Source of the DNA: Mitsuaria sp. WAJ17
GTDB taxonomy: Bacteria > Pseudomonadota > Gammaproteobacteria > Burkholderiales > Burkholderiaceae_C
Direction: 5' to 3'
DNA length: 64,000 nucleotides
Assembly (NCBI RefSeq): GCF_014174515.1
Contig: NZ_JACJUG010000007.1
Coordinates: forward strand, 62,001 to 126,000
Shown: piece after piece, positions 53,004 through 62,815 of the stretch
Position numbering within the stretch: position 1 is the stretch's first letter
How the letters are laid out: each line of letters starts with the position of its first letter
Translations under genes and position numbers: made by a program
Notes under the pieces: generated by a model
The model's database searches: none
Seen by the model: the letters and a program-made list of their open reading frames with translations, nothing else
Told to the model about the DNA's origin: nothing

Positions 53004-55060
53004 CAGGCAGCCGCGATCTCGACCAGGCAGTCGTAGAAGGTGGCGCCACCGCCGATGTCGGTCAGCCCTTGGTGGGTCACGGCATTGACGTTCTCGCCGC
53101 CCGGCGAGAGCTTGCGCCACCACACGCCCAGGCCGTTGACCACGCCCGGCCGCGCGCGCTCGCTGATGTGCAGCCGGCACCGCAGGCTGCCGCGGTCATT
53201 GAAGATGCGCACCATGCCGCCATGGGTCAGGTGACGCGCCGCGGCGTCGTCCGCATGCATCTCGACCAGGGGCTCGCCTTCGATGTCGCGCAGGCTCTTC
53301 ACGTTGACGAAGCTGCTGTTGAGGAAGTTGCGCGCTGGCGGCGAGATCATGGCCAGCGGGTAGCGCGCCGCGAGCTGCGGGCTGCTCAGCCGGCTCTCGC
53401 GGTTGGGCACGTGGTCGGGCAGGCCATAGAGCGGCGAGATGCACTGCACCTTGCCTGTGGACGTGGGCCAGCCGCCCTCGGCGAACGGCGCCTCGGGCAG
53501 GTCCAGGCTGACGAAACCCTGGGCCTTGAGCAGGTCCTGGTCGATGGCGTCGGTGAAGGCCTGGGCGGCCAGCTCTTCGTCGGTCTCGCGCAAGCAGGGA
53601 TGGTCCAGGCCCATGCGCGCGGCCAGCTCGCGGAAGATCTGTGTGTTGGGCTTGGCCTCGCCCAGCGGCGCGACGGCCGGCTCGTTGCGCAGCACATCGG
53701 TGTGGCCGTAGCTCGTATGCACGTCCAGGTGCTCCAGCTGCGTGGTGGCGGGCAGCACGTAGTCGGCCTGGTCGGCCGTGTCGGTCATGAAGTGCTCCAG
53801 CACCACGGTGAAGAGGCCCGGCCGCTGGAAACCGCGCAGGACCTGCGCGGTGTACGGCGCCACGGCCACGGGATTGCTGTTGTAGACGACCAGGGCCTCG
53901 ATGCGCGGACCGAAGTCGGGCGAGTCCTCACGCAACAGAGCTTCGCCGATGGCGCTCATGTTGACCATGCGCGGCCGGCGGCCCGCCAGCAGGTCCGGGC
54001 GCTCCAGGGCCTTGGTGTTCTTGACCCGCGCGGCCCAGCCCGAGGCCGACAGCAGCAGGCCGCCGGCCCGGTGCTTCCAGGCGCCGATCAGGCAGGGCAG
54101 TAGCGCGACCAGCCGCACCGCGTTGCCGCCACCATGCACCCGCTGCATGCCGTAATTAAGGCGGATGGCGGCGGGCACCGTCGTGCCGTAGTCGCGGGCC
54201 AGTTGGCGCACTTCCTCGACCGTGATCCCGCAGACCTCGGCCACGCGCTCGGGCGGCCACTGCAGGGCGCGCTCGCGCAGGGCATGCCAATCCTCGACGT
54301 GGCGGTCCAGGTAGTCCTGGTCCAGCCACCGGTTCAGGATCAGTTCGTGCATCAGGCCCAGGGCCAGGGCGCCATCGGTGCCGGGCAGCAGGGCGATGTG
54401 CTGGTGGCACTTGTCGGCCGTCTCCGTCTTGCGGGGATCGATGCAGATCAGCTTGGCGCCATTGCGCTTGGCCTGGTTGGCATAGGTCCAGAAATGCAGG
54501 TTGGAGGCGATGGAGTTGCTGCCCCAGATCAGGATCAGCCGGCTCTCGGCGAAAAAGCGCAGGTGCATGCCCACGCGGCTGCCATAGGTCGCATTGAGCG
54601 CCTCGGCCCCGGCGGAGGCGCAGATGGTGCGGTCCAGCCGTGCGGCGCCGAGCGCGTTGAAAAAGCGCGCAGCCATGCTCTCACCCTGGACCAGGCCCAT
54701 GGTGCCGGCGTAGCTGTAGGGCTGAATGGCCTGGGGGTCGCGGGCGGCGATGGCGCTGAGGCGGGCGGCGATGTCGTCCAGGGCCTGGTCCCAGCTGACG
54801 GGCTCGAAGCGTGGGGCCTCGTTCTTGGCGCTGACCCGCTTCATCGGCTGCAGCAGGCGCTCCGGGTGGTAGGTGCGCTCAGGGTAGCGCGAAACCTTGG
54901 TACACAGGGCGCCGTGGGTGGAGGGGTGTTCGGCCCGCCCCTGGACCTTGACCACCCGCTCGTTCTCGACGGTGATCTTGAGGGCGCAGGTGTCGGGGCA
55001 GTCGTGGGGGCAGGCGCCGTGGACGACGCGGCTGGCGATGGCGGGCTCGGGGGCGTTCAT
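53003..55060 (-). CDS. Molybdopterin-dependent oxidoreductase
   Basis: 685 aa of the DMSO reductase superfamily. A [4Fe-4S] motif (C17PHDC21PDTC25 and Cys in GALCTK) is followed by molybdopterin domains (IWGSNSIASNLHFW, ICIDPRKTETADKCHQHI, VVYNSNPVAVAP, and C-terminal VRIFNDRGSLRCRL and NGLGVWW). No signal peptide or Tat motif is seen at the chosen ATG, so it is probably cytoplasmic. Its electron partner and substrate are unknown; no chaperone or small subunit gene is adjacent. Confidence 0.93.
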   Translation of the reverse strand: MNAPEPAIASRVVHGACPHDCPDTCALKITVENERVVKVQGRAEHPSTHGALCTKVSRYPERTYHPERLLQPMKRVSAKNEAPRFEPVSWDQALDDIAARLSAIAARDPQAIQPYSYAGTMGLVQGESMAARFFNALGAARLDRTICASAGAEALNATYGSRVGMHLRFFAESRLILIWGSNSIASNLHFWTYANQAKRNGAKLICIDPRKTETADKCHQHIALLPGTDGALALGLMHELILNRWLDQDYLDRHVEDWHALRERALQWPPERVAEVCGITVEEVRQLARDYGTTVPAAIRLNYGMQRVHGGGNAVRLVALLPCLIGAWKHRAGGLLLSASGWAARVKNTKALERPDLLAGRRPRMVNMSAIGEALLREDSPDFGPRIEALVVYNSNPVAVAPYTAQVLRGFQRPGLFTVVLEHFMTDTADQADYVLPATTQLEHLDVHTSYGHTDVLRNEPAVAPLGEAKPNTQIFRELAARMGLDHPCLRETDEELAAQAFTDAIDQDLLKAQGFVSLDLPEAPFAEGGWPTSTGKVQCISPLYGLPDHVPNRESRLSSPQLAARYPLAMISPPARNFLNSSFVNVKSLRDIEGEPLVEMHADDAAARHLTHGGMVRIFNDRGSLRCRLHISERARPGVVNGLGVWWRKLSPGGENVNAVTHQGLTDIGGGATFYDCLVEIAAA

Positions 55061-55126
55061 GCGAGCACTATTGCACAAGCGGTCCACCTGGAAGAACCGC
55101 AGGGGCGAAGATCGGCAATTCGTTAC

Positions 55127-55138
55127 AGGGTAAACCCT
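55127..55138. promoter_or_regulatory. Short palindrome in a divergent promoter region
   Basis: AGGGT-AA-ACCCT lies in the 124-base gap between the divergent molybdopterin oxidoreductase and binding-protein genes. It might be an operator, but the arms are only 5 bases long. Confidence 0.25.
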
Positions 55139-55184
55139 AGATTTGCGATACGCTTCGCGGCTTTTTGCAGTCCCCCCTCCGCCC

Positions 55185-56309
55185 ATGAACCGCCGCCTTG
55201 CCCTTGCCCAACTCGCCAGCCTGTCCGCCCTGCCCCTGTGGAGCCGGGCCCAGGACCAAAAGAAGATCGTGCTGGGCCAATCGGCACCGCTGAGCGGCCC
55301 CGCAGCCCAACTGGGCCTGCAGATGCAGGCAGGCGCAAAGCTCTACTTCGACGGCGTCAACGCCAGCGGCGGCATCGGCGGGCTGCCCGTGGAGCTGCGC
55401 ACCCTGGACGACGGCTACGAGCCCGAACGCTGCAAGGCCAATACCGAGCAACTGATCTCCAGCCACGTGTTCGCCCTCTTCGGCTACGTGGGCACGCCCA
55501 CCTGCCTGGCCGCCCTGCCCCTGGTGCAGCAGTCCAAGATCCCCTTCTTCGCGCCCCTGACCGGCGCCGAGGCCTTGCGCGATCCGGCCAATCCCTGGGT
55601 CTTTCACCTGCGCGCGTCCTACAACGACGAGACAGCCCTGATCGTCCGGCAACTGACCCAGTTGGGCCTCAGCAAGATCGCCGTCTTCCACCAGGACGAC
55701 GCCTATGGCAAGGCCGGCCTGGACGGCGTGGTGCGCGCCCTGACGCAGCGCAAGCTGACCGTGCATGCCACCGCCACCGTGCAGCGCAACAGCGTGGACG
55801 TGGCCGAGGCGGCGCGCAAGCTGGCGGCCTCCCAGCCCGAGGCGGTCGTGCTGATCAGCGCCTACAAGAGCTGTGCGGCCTTCATCCGCGAATCGCGCCG
55901 TGCGGGCTACTCCGGCCAGTTCTTCAATGTGAGCTTCGTGGGCACCCAGGCCCTGCTGGATGAACTGGGCCGGGAGGCCAACGGCATCCTGGTCAGCCAG
56001 GTCATGCCCTATCCCTTCGGCGTCGCCACGGGCGTGGTTGCGGAGTACCAGGCCGCCGCGCAGAAGGCCGGCGGCAGCCATGTGCTGAACTACACGGCGA
56101 TGGAGGGCTTCCTGGCCGCCAAGGTCCTCAGCGAGGGCCTGCGTCGCATCAATGGCAAGGGCAGCCGCGAAGCCCTGGTCAGCGCACTGGAGAGCCTGCA
56201 GAACTACAACGCCGGCGGCTTCCCGGTGAAGTTCGGTCCGGGCCGGCATGTGGCCTCCAACTTCGTCGAGCTCTCCATGCTCACGGGGGACGGCAAGGTC
56301 AAGCGCTGA
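55185..56309 (+). CDS. ABC transporter substrate-binding protein (LivJ/LivK-like)
   Basis: 374 aa with a signal peptide (RLALAQLASLSALPLWSRAQ) and the Leu/Ile/Val-binding type I fold (VLGQSAPLSGPAAQLG, YFDGVNASGGIGGLPVELRTLDDGYEPERC, ALFGYVGTPTCLAALPLVQQSKIPFFAPLTGAE, AYGKAGLDG). No permease or ATPase genes adjoin it, so it is an orphan binding protein; the ligand is unknown. An upstream TTG gives a non-signal prefix and was not chosen. Confidence 0.9.
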   Translation: MNRRLALAQLASLSALPLWSRAQDQKKIVLGQSAPLSGPAAQLGLQMQAGAKLYFDGVNASGGIGGLPVELRTLDDGYEPERCKANTEQLISSHVFALFGYVGTPTCLAALPLVQQSKIPFFAPLTGAEALRDPANPWVFHLRASYNDETALIVRQLTQLGLSKIAVFHQDDAYGKAGLDGVVRALTQRKLTVHATATVQRNSVDVAEAARKLAASQPEAVVLISAYKSCAAFIRESRRAGYSGQFFNVSFVGTQALLDELGREANGILVSQVMPYPFGVATGVVAEYQAAAQKAGGSHVLNYTAMEGFLAAKVLSEGLRRINGKGSREALVSALESLQNYNAGGFPVKFGPGRHVASNFVELSMLTGDGKVKR

Positions 56310-56381
56310 GCAGGCGGCGGCGTTGGCACGGCAGGTACACTGCCCCAGGACCGGTCCCGCACCGGCTCCTGGAGCCTGTCC

Positions 56382-57569
56382 ATGAAACTCATCCCCGACA
56401 TTCTCGCGGGCGCCGCGGCCCTCACCGCCCTGCGCCGCGACATCCACGCCCACCCCGAGCTCTGCTTCCAGGAAGAACGCACCTCGGAGCTGATCGCGCA
56501 GCAGCTGACGGCCTGGGGCATCCCGGTGCACCGCGGCCTGGGCAAGACCGGCGTCGTGGGCATCCTGAAGAACGGCAGCAGCACGCGCACGCTGGGCCTG
56601 CGGGCAGACATCGACGCCCTGCCCATGACCGAGCGCAACACCTTCGCCCATGCCAGCCAGCATGCGGGGAAGATGCATGCCTGCGGCCATGACGGCCACA
56701 CGGCCATGCTGCTCGCGGCGGCCCAGCACCTGGCCCGCCATCGCAACTTCGACGGCACCGTCTACCTCGTGTTCCAGCCCGCGGAGGAAGGCGGCGGCGG
56801 TGCCCGCGAGATGATCAAGGACGGCCTCTTCGAGCAGTTCCCCATGGAGGCCATCTTCGGCATCCACAACTGGCCAGGCATGAAGGCCGGCGAGTTCGCG
56901 CTCAAGTCCGGCCCGGTCTTCGCGTCCAGCAATGAGTTCAAGATCACCATTCGCGGCAAGGGCTGCCATGCCGCCATGCCGCACCTGGGCATCGATCCGG
57001 TGCCCGTGGCCTGCCAGATGGTCAACGCCTTCCAGGCCATCATCAGCCGCAACAAGAAGCCGCTGGACGCCGGCGTGATCTCGGTCACCATGCTGCGGGC
57101 CGGCGAGGCCACCAATGTCGTGCCCGACCACGCCGAGCTGCAGGGCACGGTGCGCACCTTCACGCTGGAGTTGCTGGACCTGATCGAGCAACGCATGGAG
57201 AAGGTGGCCCGCGCCACGGCCGAGGCCTTCGACTGCGAGGTGGAGTTCCAATTCCGCCGCAACTACCCACCCACCATCAACCACCCCGCCGAAACGGGCT
57301 TCGTGCGCGGCGTGCTGGAGGCGCTTGTGGGTCCCGCCAACGTGCAGGAATTCGAGCCCACCATGGGCGCCGAGGACTTCAGCTACTACCTGCAGCAGAT
57401 TCCAGGCTGCTATTTCCTGATCGGCAATGGCGACGGCACCCACCGCCTGGGCGGCCACGGCCTGGGGCCCTGCACCCTGCACAACCCCAGCTACGACTTC
57501 AACGACGAGCTGATCCCACTGGGTGGCTCCATGTGGGTGCGCCTGGTGGAAGCCTGGTTCAAGCCTTGA
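56382..57569 (+). CDS. M20-family amidohydrolase (hippurate hydrolase-like)
   Basis: 395 aa metallopeptidase-family amidase. LRRDIHAHPELCFQEERT, LRADIDALPM, HACGHDGHTAMLL, FQPAEEGGGGAREM, and the C-terminal TMGAEDFSYYLQQIPG are conserved metal and active-site motifs. Likely hydrolyses N-acyl amino acids; the exact substrate is unknown. It starts 72 bases after the binding-protein gene. Confidence 0.93.
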   Translation: MKLIPDILAGAAALTALRRDIHAHPELCFQEERTSELIAQQLTAWGIPVHRGLGKTGVVGILKNGSSTRTLGLRADIDALPMTERNTFAHASQHAGKMHACGHDGHTAMLLAAAQHLARHRNFDGTVYLVFQPAEEGGGGAREMIKDGLFEQFPMEAIFGIHNWPGMKAGEFALKSGPVFASSNEFKITIRGKGCHAAMPHLGIDPVPVACQMVNAFQAIISRNKKPLDAGVISVTMLRAGEATNVVPDHAELQGTVRTFTLELLDLIEQRMEKVARATAEAFDCEVEFQFRRNYPPTINHPAETGFVRGVLEALVGPANVQEFEPTMGAEDFSYYLQQIPGCYFLIGNGDGTHRLGGHGLGPCTLHNPSYDFNDELIPLGGSMWVRLVEAWFKP

Positions 57570-57578
57570 GACCCTGAC

Positions 57579-58127
57579 ATGGACAAAGAACAAGTGATCA
57601 ACGAGACCCGTGACTGGGTCCAGAAGGCCGTCATCGGCCTCAACCTCTGCCCCTTCGCCAAGGCGGTCGAGGTGAAGAAGCAGCTGCGCTACGTGGTCAG
57701 CGAGGCCTCGACGCCCGAAGACCTGCTCAAGGAGCTGGCGCATGAGCTGCTGCTGCTGCGCCGCACAGATCCGGAAGAGACCGAGACCACGGTGCTCATC
57801 CACCCCCTGGTGCTGACCGACTTCCTGGACTTCAACGACTTCCAGGGCGCGGCCGACGCGCTGGTGGAGGACCTGGAGCTGGACGGCCTGCTGCAGGTAG
57901 CCAGCTTCCACCCGGACTTCCAGTTCGAGGGCACCGAGCTGGACGACATCAGCAACTTCACCAACCGCTCGCCCTACCCCACACTGCACCTGCTGCGCGA
58001 GGAAAGCATCGAGCGCGCCGTGGCGTCCATGCCAGACACCGACGCCATCTACGAGGCCAATATCGCCACGCTGGAGAAGCTGGGCATCGAGGGCTGGAAG
58101 GCCCTGGGCCTGAAAACGCGCGGCTGA
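57579..58127 (+). CDS. DUF1415 family protein
   Basis: 182 aa, cytoplasmic, matching DUF1415 (WVQKAVIGLNLCPFAKAV, VLIHPLVLTDFLDFNDF, FQFEGTELDDISNFTNRSPYPTLHLLREESIERAV). The function is unknown. It starts 9 bases after the amidohydrolase stop and is probably co-transcribed with it. Confidence 0.9.
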   Translation: MDKEQVINETRDWVQKAVIGLNLCPFAKAVEVKKQLRYVVSEASTPEDLLKELAHELLLLRRTDPEETETTVLIHPLVLTDFLDFNDFQGAADALVEDLELDGLLQVASFHPDFQFEGTELDDISNFTNRSPYPTLHLLREESIERAVASMPDTDAIYEANIATLEKLGIEGWKALGLKTRG

Positions 58128-58139
58128 GCGCCACGACCG

Positions 58140-58170
58140 AATCCGGACATCGCCTGCCTATGTCCGGATT
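58140..58170. promoter_or_regulatory. Perfect inverted repeat upstream of the isochorismatase gene
   Basis: AATCCGGACAT - 9 bases - ATGTCCGGATT, an 11-bp perfect dyad about 85 bases before the isochorismatase-family ATG and 12 bases after the DUF1415 stop. Its size and spacing suit a regulator operator, perhaps for the GlxA-type protein encoded downstream; without a T run it is not a typical terminator. Confidence 0.55.
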
Positions 58171-58256
58171 TGACCGAAACCGGTCCACATGCGGCGCGAC
58201 GCAGACCCGCCTGGCCGGCACCATGAGCACATTCCCAACCACCCAGGAATGCACTC

Positions 58257-58823
58257 ATGAAAACCGCCCTGATCTTCATTGACGTCCAGGAATCCTTCCG
58301 CCACCGCCCCTACTGGAGCGAGACCGAGCTGCCCGCCTACCTGGAACGCAGCAACGCCCTGCTGCAGGGTGCGCAGGCCGCAGGCATCCCCATCGTGCGC
58401 ATCCTGCACAGCGACGGGCCCGAGACCGCCGACAACGCCTTTGCGCTGAAGTCCGGCCATGTGCGCCCGCTGGACGGTCTTCTGCCCTATGAGGCGGCGG
58501 TCGAGTTCGTCAAGCACCGCCACAGCGCCCTGGCCGGCACGGGCCTGGCCATCTGGCTGCACCAGCAGGGCATCCAGCGCCTGATCATCGCCGGCATCCG
58601 CACCGAGCAGTGCTGCGAAACTACCACCCGCCATGCCAGCGACGAGGGCTGGCTGGTGGACTACGTCACCGAGGCCACCCTGACCTTCGCCATGCAGCAC
58701 GACAGCGGCACGGTGCTGAGCCCCGCCGACATCAAGCTGCGCACCGAGACCGTGCTGAAGGACCGCTTCGCCCACATCTGCACGGTGGAGCAGGCCCTGG
58801 AGCGCGCCCGGTCCATGTCCTGA
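58257..58823 (+). CDS. Isochorismatase-family cysteine hydrolase
   Basis: 188 aa. The catalytic triad is visible: Asp9 in LIFIDVQESF, Lys in EFVKHRHSAL and Cys in IRTEQCCETTTRHASDEG. Members of the family hydrolyse amides or vinyl ethers, but the substrate cannot be read here. It is followed after 22 bases by a GlxA-type regulator that probably controls it. Confidence 0.92.
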   Translation: MKTALIFIDVQESFRHRPYWSETELPAYLERSNALLQGAQAAGIPIVRILHSDGPETADNAFALKSGHVRPLDGLLPYEAAVEFVKHRHSALAGTGLAIWLHQQGIQRLIIAGIRTEQCCETTTRHASDEGWLVDYVTEATLTFAMQHDSGTVLSPADIKLRTETVLKDRFAHICTVEQALERARSMS

Positions 58824-58845
58824 TCTGACAGGCATACTCGACTCC

Positions 58846-59829
58846 ATGCGCTCACCCGACCCGCCAATCGACGCCGTCTTCCTGCTCCAGCCTCGCGCCC
58901 TGCTGCTGGACCTGGCGGGCCCGGCCGAAGCCTTGCGCCTGGCCAACCAGGCCCTGCAGCGCCAGGGCCTGGCGCCGGCTTTCCGCCTGCGCTACGTGGC
59001 CGCTCAGCCGCAGGCCGCGAGCTCGGTGGGGCTGACGGTGAGCGGCCTCGAACCGCTGCCCGAGGCCCTGGCGCCGGACAGCTGGCTCTTCCTGCTCGGC
59101 TGCCGCCACATGCAGCCAGGCGAGGCCGCCGCCGGCAGCGCCGAGCGTGCAGACCAGCTGCGCACCCTGCGCTGGCTGCACGAGGTGGGCGGCCCCCTGC
59201 TGGAGGGCACGGCCGGCCGTGTGATCAGCATCTGCTCGGGCGCCCTGCTGGCGGCCGAAGCCGGCCTGCTGCTGCAGCGGCGCTGCACCACCCACCACGA
59301 ACTGCTGGACGAGCTGCGCGAGCGGGCCCCTGCCGCCGAGGTCGTGGACAACCGCGTCTTCGTGCTGGATGGGCCCCTGGCCAGCAGCGCGGGCATCACC
59401 GCCGGCATCGACCTCACCCTGCACCTGATCCAGGCCCGCTGCGGGGATGCCATCGCCGCCGGCGTGGCCCAGACCATGGTGGTCTACCTGCGCCGCAATC
59501 CCCAGGACCCCGAGCTCTCGCCCTTGCTGGCCCACCGCCACCACCTGCATCCGGCCTTGCACCGGGTGCAGGACGCCATCAGCGCCCGCCCCGCCGAGGA
59601 CTGGAGCCTGGAACGCATGGCGGCCGTGGCCCATGTGACCCCGCGCCACCTGGGGCGGCTGTTCAGCGAACATGCGGGCACCACGCCCCTGCGCTACCTC
59701 CAGTCCATCCGCCTGGAGCTGGCCGAGCGGGCCCGTCAGAAAGGGGCCAGCCTCTCGGAGGCCGCCCGCCTGGCCGGCTTCAGCTCCGAGCAGCAGTGGC
59801 GGCGGACCCGGCGCGCGCTGGCGCATTGA
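58846..59829 (+). CDS. GlxA-type AraC-family regulator
   Basis: 327 aa. The N-terminal DJ-1/PfpI-like domain (about 8-200) includes VISICSGALLAAEAGLL with the nucleophile-elbow Cys and PLASSAGITAGIDLTLHLI. The C-terminal AraC double helix-turn-helix (about 225-320) includes MAAVAHVTPRHLGRLFSEHAGTTPLRYLQSIRLE. It is a likely local activator of the upstream hydrolase gene. Confidence 0.92.
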   Translation: MRSPDPPIDAVFLLQPRALLLDLAGPAEALRLANQALQRQGLAPAFRLRYVAAQPQAASSVGLTVSGLEPLPEALAPDSWLFLLGCRHMQPGEAAAGSAERADQLRTLRWLHEVGGPLLEGTAGRVISICSGALLAAEAGLLLQRRCTTHHELLDELRERAPAAEVVDNRVFVLDGPLASSAGITAGIDLTLHLIQARCGDAIAAGVAQTMVVYLRRNPQDPELSPLLAHRHHLHPALHRVQDAISARPAEDWSLERMAAVAHVTPRHLGRLFSEHAGTTPLRYLQSIRLELAERARQKGASLSEAARLAGFSSEQQWRRTRRALAH

Positions 59830-59930
59830 GCGCGCCCAGGTCAACTAGCACAAAGTGCCATGCCCGTAGTCAAGCAGGCGCCATCGCCATCTGTTAACTT
59901 GGCGAACCACAACAATCAGAGGAGCCCCCC

Positions 59931-61472
59931 TTGAACAACTGGCCGCAGCGACTGGAAGCACTGGACCGCGAGCGACTGCAAGGCATGCGTCGCGGCGTGG
60001 AAAAGGAAAGCCTGCGCACGGCGCCGGAAGGCTCCCTGGCGGCGACACCGCACCCGCTGGGCCTGGGCTCGGCGCTGACGCATCCGAATGTCACCACCGA
60101 CTTCAGCGAAAGCCAGCTGGAGCTGATCACCGGCGTCCATGCCAGCGCAGAGGCTTGCGAGGCCGAGCTCACCGAGATTCATCAGGCGGTCGATGCCCTG
60201 CTGGGCGAGGAGACCATGTGGGCCTCCAGCATGCCCTGCTTCCTGCCCACCGACGAGACCATCCCCATCGGGCGCTACGGCTACTCCAACATCGGTCGGG
60301 CCAAGAGCGTCTACCGCATGGGCCTGGGCCACCGCTACGGCCGGCGCATGCAGACCATCTCGGGCATCCACTACAACTGGTCCCTGCCCGGCATCACCAG
60401 CGAACAGTACTTCGACCTGATCCGCAACTTCCGCCGCCACAGCTTCCTGCTGCTGCTGCTCTTCGGGGCCTCGCCGGCCCTGTGTTCGAGCTTCGTCGAG
60501 GGTCGCGACCACGGCCTTCAGCCCTTCCCCACGCCGGTCCAGGGCAAGGCGCCCTGCGGCACGCTGCACCTTCCCTTTGCCACCTCGCTGCGCATGGGCC
60601 GGCTGGGCTACCAGAGCGATGCCCAGTCGTCGCTGGCCGTCAGCTACAACAGCCTGGAGGGCTATGCCGCCTCACTGCAGGACGCCCTGCTGCGACCCTA
60701 TCCGGCCTACGAGGCCATCGGCATCATGAACCCTGGCGGCGAGTACAACCAGCTCTCCACCAGCCTGCTGCAGATCGAGAACGAGTTCTACGGCACCATC
60801 CGCCCCAAGCGCGTGATCCGCAGCGGCGAACGCCCCCTGCATGCACTGCGCGAACGTGGCGTGGAGTACGTGGAGGTCCGCTGCATGGACCTGGACCCCT
60901 TCGAGCCCGTGGGCATCAACGCATCGACCATGCGCTTCATCGACCTGTTCCTGCTGCACTGTCTGCTCTCGGACAGCCCGCCGGACACCCCGGCCGAGAT
61001 CGCCGCCCTGGCCCGCAACCAGCAGCTGACGGCCTCCCGCGGCCGCGAGCCCGGCCTGCAGCTGGAGCGCAACGGCCAGGCCGTACCCCTGCGCGACTGG
61101 GCGGCCGAGCTGTTGGAAGAGCTGGGCCCGATCAGCGCCCACCTGGACCGCCAGTTGGGTGGCGAGGCCTATGCCCAGGCCCTGGCGCAGGCGCGCGAGC
61201 GCTTCGCGCATCCCGAGCAACTGCCCTCCGCCCGCGTGCTGGAGGCCATGGCCCGCGAGTACGACCACTCCCACCTCCGCTTCATCGCCCACTGCTCGCA
61301 GCAGGCACGGGCCCATCTGCGGGCCCAGCCCCTCAGCGCCGAACGGCAGGCTGCCTTTGCGGAGGCCGCGCGCCAGTCCCTGGCCGAGCAGGCCGAGGTC
61401 GAGGCAGCGGACACGCTGTCCTTCGAGGAGTTCAGGCAGCAATACCTGGCCCCGTCCCAGCTGCAGGCCTGA
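59931..61472 (+). CDS. gshA: Glutamate-cysteine ligase
   Basis: First enzyme of glutathione synthesis, 513 aa, GshA type 1 fold. GVEKESLR, THPNVTTDFSESQLELITG, YRMGLGHRYGRRMQTISGIHYN, NPGGEYNQLSTSLLQIENEFYG and EVRCMDLDPFEP are conserved substrate and metal motifs. The TTG start has GGAG 6 bases upstream. It is convergent with the alpha/beta hydrolase gene, 11 bases apart. Confidence 0.96.
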   Translation: MNNWPQRLEALDRERLQGMRRGVEKESLRTAPEGSLAATPHPLGLGSALTHPNVTTDFSESQLELITGVHASAEACEAELTEIHQAVDALLGEETMWASSMPCFLPTDETIPIGRYGYSNIGRAKSVYRMGLGHRYGRRMQTISGIHYNWSLPGITSEQYFDLIRNFRRHSFLLLLLFGASPALCSSFVEGRDHGLQPFPTPVQGKAPCGTLHLPFATSLRMGRLGYQSDAQSSLAVSYNSLEGYAASLQDALLRPYPAYEAIGIMNPGGEYNQLSTSLLQIENEFYGTIRPKRVIRSGERPLHALRERGVEYVEVRCMDLDPFEPVGINASTMRFIDLFLLHCLLSDSPPDTPAEIAALARNQQLTASRGREPGLQLERNGQAVPLRDWAAELLEELGPISAHLDRQLGGEAYAQALAQARERFAHPEQLPSARVLEAMAREYDHSHLRFIAHCSQQARAHLRAQPLSAERQAAFAEAARQSLAEQAEVEAADTLSFEEFRQQYLAPSQLQA

Positions 61473-61483
61473 GCCGACTCCGA

Positions 61484-62815
61484 TCAGGGCGTGGGCGGCC
61501 AGGGCCAGTCCGTGATGCGGCAGCTGGGTGACTGCCATTCCGGCACCGCCTGCGCTCGCAGCACGGCACCCGCTGGGGTCAGGTTCTGGATGAAGAAGCA
61601 GGTGTAGTGGTCGTAGAACTGGGCCGACACCTTGTCCAGCTGGCGCTGCGTCGCCTGCCGCGGCCCGTACTGGATGCCCACAGAGCGCAGTTGCTCCGCC
61701 GTGGGCTGCAGGGCCAGGAAGCGTGCCGCCAGCGCCGCCCCGAAGTTGGGGTGGTGCTCGTCGAAGCAGCCGCTGTCGGCCAAGGCCGGATAGTCGGCCG
61801 CCGGCGGCTCGTAGCAGACCCCATCCTTCATCGGATCCCGCCCCTCGGGCGCCACACGCATGCCCAGTGGCAGCACAGTCACGTTGCCATGGTCCGTGGG
61901 AGCACGCTCGTAGCGCATCCAGAACGGCGGATCCGTGAGGTCGAGGGCCGCGAGGGCGCTGCCGGGATCGATGAAGGGCGGGTCGATGCGGTCCAGGTAG
62001 GCGCGGTAGTCGAAACCCGGCTGGGTGAGCGGCGGCACGGGCACGGTGGCGCGGGGCAGGATGAAGCCGTCCCGCAGTTCCGCATGCTCATAGGTGGTCT
62101 GGGCCTGGGCCACGAAGACTGCCCGGGGCTTGGAGGACCGCGCATGCCAATCGGCACTGCTGCGGTCCCGCTGGTCCGGCATGAAGGCGTTGAGCAGGGC
62201 CAGGGAGCCGCGGGACTGCCCCAGCAGAAAGATGTTGTCGGCATCCACGCCCAGGTCGGTCGCCCGCGAGCGTACCCATTGCACGGCCTGCGCGATGTCC
62301 GTGTGAGGCACGCGAGGATTGAAGTTCTCCGGCTTCACCGACTGGCTGGCCCGCGGGTGGCGGAACTGGACGGACATGAAGGCGAAGCCGGCATTGACCG
62401 CCGGCACCACCAGTTTCTCCATCAGCGGCGAAGTCTCGCCCGGCTGCGCATTGCCCTCAATCATCACCTGCGAGGGGCCGCTGGGATGCGCCCAGATGAT
62501 CAGCGGCAGGGCTTGCCGCTTGGGCAGGGTGCTGCTGCGGTACATCTCGTAGCGCTGGTCATAGGCCGTGTCCTGATCGGTGCCGTACTTGCGCTCGATC
62601 CAGGCCGCCCCGTCGGCATAGCACAGGCCTCGCGACTGCCACATCGAGGCGCTGTAGGCGCCGGGCGCGGGCTTCAGGTAGGCGGCGAAGTCATAGTGGC
62701 CGTTGGCCTGCAGCGGCACCTGGATGCAGGCGGTGCCCGCCAGCGCGCTGCCCGCGACCAGGTACAGCCAGGTCACCATCATCGCCCGGCGGGGCCAGGT
62801 CTTGCCTTGTCTCAT
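61484..62815 (-). CDS. Exported alpha/beta hydrolase
   Basis: 443 aa with a signal peptide (MMVTWLYLVAGSALAGTA). The esterase-like core includes PLIIWAHPSGPSQ, the region FMSVQFRHPRA, nucleophile Ser in LLGQSRGSLALLNAF, and a C-terminal DEHHPNFG with candidate catalytic His. ATG at 62815 is chosen because GAGGAG lies 7 bases upstream. The substrate is unknown; several cysteines suggest a disulfide-stabilised periplasmic enzyme. Confidence 0.82.
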   Translation of the reverse strand: MRQGKTWPRRAMMVTWLYLVAGSALAGTACIQVPLQANGHYDFAAYLKPAPGAYSASMWQSRGLCYADGAAWIERKYGTDQDTAYDQRYEMYRSSTLPKRQALPLIIWAHPSGPSQVMIEGNAQPGETSPLMEKLVVPAVNAGFAFMSVQFRHPRASQSVKPENFNPRVPHTDIAQAVQWVRSRATDLGVDADNIFLLGQSRGSLALLNAFMPDQRDRSSADWHARSSKPRAVFVAQAQTTYEHAELRDGFILPRATVPVPPLTQPGFDYRAYLDRIDPPFIDPGSALAALDLTDPPFWMRYERAPTDHGNVTVLPLGMRVAPEGRDPMKDGVCYEPPAADYPALADSGCFDEHHPNFGAALAARFLALQPTAEQLRSVGIQYGPRQATQRQLDKVSAQFYDHYTCFFIQNLTPAGAVLRAQAVPEWQSPSCRITDWPWPPTP

